A stretch of 40,252 nt of DNA from Sphingobacteriaceae bacterium (GTDB lineage Bacteria > Bacteroidota > Bacteroidia > Sphingobacteriales > Sphingobacteriaceae), in assembly GCA_019752795.1 (NCBI GenBank), contig JAIELS010000015.1:1-40252 (forward strand), read 5' to 3'. The stretch's first letter is position 1. The number at the start of each line of letters is the position of its first letter. Of the stretch, positions 38,111 through 40,252 are shown one piece after another. The translations under genes were made by a program, and so were the position numbers. The notes beneath the pieces are model-generated. The model worked only from the letters and a program-made list of their open reading frames with translations, ran no database searches and was not told the DNA's origin.

Positions 38111-38143
38111 CAAACATAAGACAAATATCAAATACATTGCAAA
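38111..38143 (-). promoter_or_regulatory. Candidate Bacteroidota-type promoter for the tRNA-like unit
   Basis: Minus strand TTTG-N21-TATGTTTG (TAnnTTTG). Confidence 0.45.
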
Positions 38144-38216
38144 TATTTTAATCATTTTGTATAATTTTTATTATATTTATAACATAATATTGATTTAAAT
38201 ATAAATTTTATAAAAT

Positions 38217-38690
38217 ATGCTTAAAAAAGAAACTCAAAATTTAGAAATTGATAACCTAGATATTCAAATATTATCGCAATTAATGCAAGACGCCACCAAA
38301 CCCTATACAGAAATAGCCAAAGAATTGATCATTTCGGGCGGTACTGTTCACGTAAGGATGAAAAAATTAGCAGATATGGGTATAATAAAAGGTTCTCACC
38401 TCATCATAGATCCAAAAAAAGCTGGCTTTGATATTACCGCCTTTTTAGGTATTTATTTAGAAAAAGGTTCTCTCTATAAAGATGCCGTTGAACAATTAAG
38501 CAAAATTAAAGAAGTAGTAGAGTTGCACTATACTACTGGCTCATATAGTATGTTTGCAAAAATTACTTGCAGAGACACCAACCATTTGCGCCATGTTTTA
38601 AATGAAGAAATACAAGCTGTAAAAGGAATACAGCGTACAGAGACATTAATCTCTTTGGAGGAAAGTATTAAGAGGCAGATAGAACTATAA
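38217..38690 (+). CDS. Lrp/AsnC-family transcriptional regulator
   Basis: NLDIQILSQLMQDATKPYTEIAKELIISGGTVHVRMKKLADMGIIKG; C-terminal RAM-type domain. Confidence 0.92.
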   Translation: MLKKETQNLEIDNLDIQILSQLMQDATKPYTEIAKELIISGGTVHVRMKKLADMGIIKGSHLIIDPKKAGFDITAFLGIYLEKGSLYKDAVEQLSKIKEVVELHYTTGSYSMFAKITCRDTNHLRHVLNEEIQAVKGIQRTETLISLEESIKRQIEL

Positions 38691-38744
38691 CTCCCTGAAG
38701 GGGGAATAATAAGCAAGTCCCCTTAGGGGATTTAGGGGTTATTT
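38691..38744. repeat. CCCCTWAGGGG-type dispersed palindromic element (copy 3) between convergent genes
   Basis: ctccctgaagggggaat...aagtccccttaggggatttaggggttatt. Confidence 0.75.
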
Positions 38745-40252
38745 AAACATCCCTTTTAACTTGGCTAATTTTTCTTGCAAATCACCATCGGCTTCTTTTT
38801 TGGATTGTTGAGTAGGTTTTGGAATGAAATTTCTTGGCACATCCTTATTATTTTTTGCTCCATCAACTTTCGGACTTTCGGTCTTCCCAACTTTCGGACT
38901 ATCCTCAGTCTTCATCGATAAAGAAATCCTTTTCCGAGCGATATCAACATCAACTACGGTTACTTGTACAACCTGACTAACCTTTACGATGTCATTTGGA
39001 TTGGCTACAAATCTGTTTGCCAATTGGCTTGTATGCACTAAACCATCTTGATGAACACCGATATCTACAAATGCACCAAAATTGGTAATGTTAGTTACAA
39101 TTCCTGATAACTTCATCCCCTTTCTTAAATCCTCCATTGAGTTTACACCCTCAGCAAAGCTGAAAACTTCGAATTGTTCACGCGGATCTCGACCAGGCTT
39201 TGCTAATTCTTTTATAATATCTGTTAATGTTGGCAAACCAACTTCAGCACTTATGTAACGTTGTAAATTGATTTGCTTCTGCAGGTTTACATCTTTCATC
39301 AAATCATCAACTGTACAACTTAAATCTTTTGCCATTTGATTAACCAAAGCATAACGCTCAGGATGTACCCCACTTCTATCCAATACTTGTTTCGCATCGC
39401 GGATACGTAAAAAGCCAGCTGCTTGTTCAAAAGCTTTATCGCCCAAGCGAGGTACTTTTTTTAAGCTTTCCCTATTCTTAAATGCACCATTTGTATTGCG
39501 ATAATTCACTATGTTCTGAGCCAATGTATCACCCAAACCAGAAACATAAGCCAAAACTTGCTTCGATGCGGTATTTAACTCAACACCAACTGCATTTACA
39601 CAACTGATTACCGTATCATCTAAGCTTTGTTGTAATTTATTTTGATCAACGTCATGCTGATATTGGCCAACACCAATAGATTTTGGATCTATTTTCACCA
39701 ATTCTGCTAGCGGATCCATTAACCTTCTGCCAATAGAAACCGCACCACGTACAGTAATATCTTGAGTAGGAAATTCTTCTCTAGCCAAAGGTGAAGCTGA
39801 ATATATGGATGCACCGCTTTCGTTTACCATTACTACTAAAACATCAGGGATTTTTAAGCCACGAACAAAAGTCTCCGTTTCTCTTCCTGCTGTTCCATTG
39901 CCAATTGCGATAGCTTCTACATCGTGTTTCTCGCAAAGTTGTTTCAATTGCCACTCTGCATCTTTTAAATTTCCTTGTCCAGTGTGTGGATAAATGATAG
40001 TGTTAACCAACAACTGACCTTGTTTATCTAAACAAACAACCTTACACCCCGTTCTAAAACCTGGATCTATGGCCAAAACATTTTTCTGTCCCATTGGTGC
40101 TGCCAACAATAATTGACGAGCATTTTCTGCGAAAACTTTAATAGCCTCTTCATCGGCTTTTTGCTTTATCGTTGCTCTCAATTCTGTTTCCATTGCAGGG
40201 CGAAGTAATCTTTTATAACCATCAGCAATAGCCAATTGCACTTGGTCTGCAC
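38739..40252 (-). CDS. tex: Tex-family RNA-binding transcription accessory protein, N-terminus beyond window
   Basis: LAIDPGFRTGCKVVCLDKQG, VNESGASIYSASPLAREEFP, SIGRRLMDPLAELVKIDPKSIGVGQYQHDV, S1 domain GIVTNITNFGAFVDIGVHQDGLVHTSQL; frame stays open to window end. Confidence 0.95.
   Translation of the reverse strand, partial: ADQVQLAIADGYKRLLRPAMETELRATIKQKADEEAIKVFAENARQLLLAAPMGQKNVLAIDPGFRTGCKVVCLDKQGQLLVNTIIYPHTGQGNLKDAEWQLKQLCEKHDVEAIAIGNGTAGRETETFVRGLKIPDVLVVMVNESGASIYSASPLAREEFPTQDITVRGAVSIGRRLMDPLAELVKIDPKSIGVGQYQHDVDQNKLQQSLDDTVISCVNAVGVELNTASKQVLAYVSGLGDTLAQNIVNYRNTNGAFKNRESLKKVPRLGDKAFEQAAGFLRIRDAKQVLDRSGVHPERYALVNQMAKDLSCTVDDLMKDVNLQKQINLQRYISAEVGLPTLTDIIKELAKPGRDPREQFEVFSFAEGVNSMEDLRKGMKLSGIVTNITNFGAFVDIGVHQDGLVHTSQLANRFVANPNDIVKVSQVVQVTVVDVDIARKRISLSMKTEDSPKVGKTESPKVDGAKNNKDVPRNFIPKPTQQSKKEADGDLQEKLAKLKGMFK

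Overview
AT-rich Bacteroidota-type chromosomal window; protein content suggests Sphingobacteriaceae/Pedobacter-like, but taxonomy is inferred only. Contents: an ALDH7-type aldehyde dehydrogenase, a GIN-domain protein, an SNF2 helicase, aat, yccF, META and App1 phosphatase genes, a lipid kinase, an M23 peptidase, hemolysin III/PAQR, rbfA, hflX, a nonsense-interrupted outer-membrane protein, trpC/trpG/trpE with a candidate attenuator, and a SusC/SusD polysaccharide-utilisation-type locus (ECF sigma, MFS, ROK, rhamnogalacturonan-lyase-like protein, FecR, SusC, SusD, PIG-L). These are followed by a DAACS symporter, two amidohydrolase-family proteins, a tandem pair of tRNA-like genes, an Lrp/AsnC regulator and a partial tex. 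The most unusual item is the tRNA-like pair (minus strand, 37736-38063). Both have a tRNA-Leu-like D-arm, very long variable regions (72 and 41 nt), a GUC (Asp) anticodon register with G73, C38, G10 and G2-C71, an acceptor-stem compensatory change between copies, and their own candidate promoter and terminator. Second is a candidate trp leader peptide/terminator upstream of trpE, in an operon that lacks trpD between G and C and carries several dispersed repeats, one of which encodes the TrpG N-terminus.
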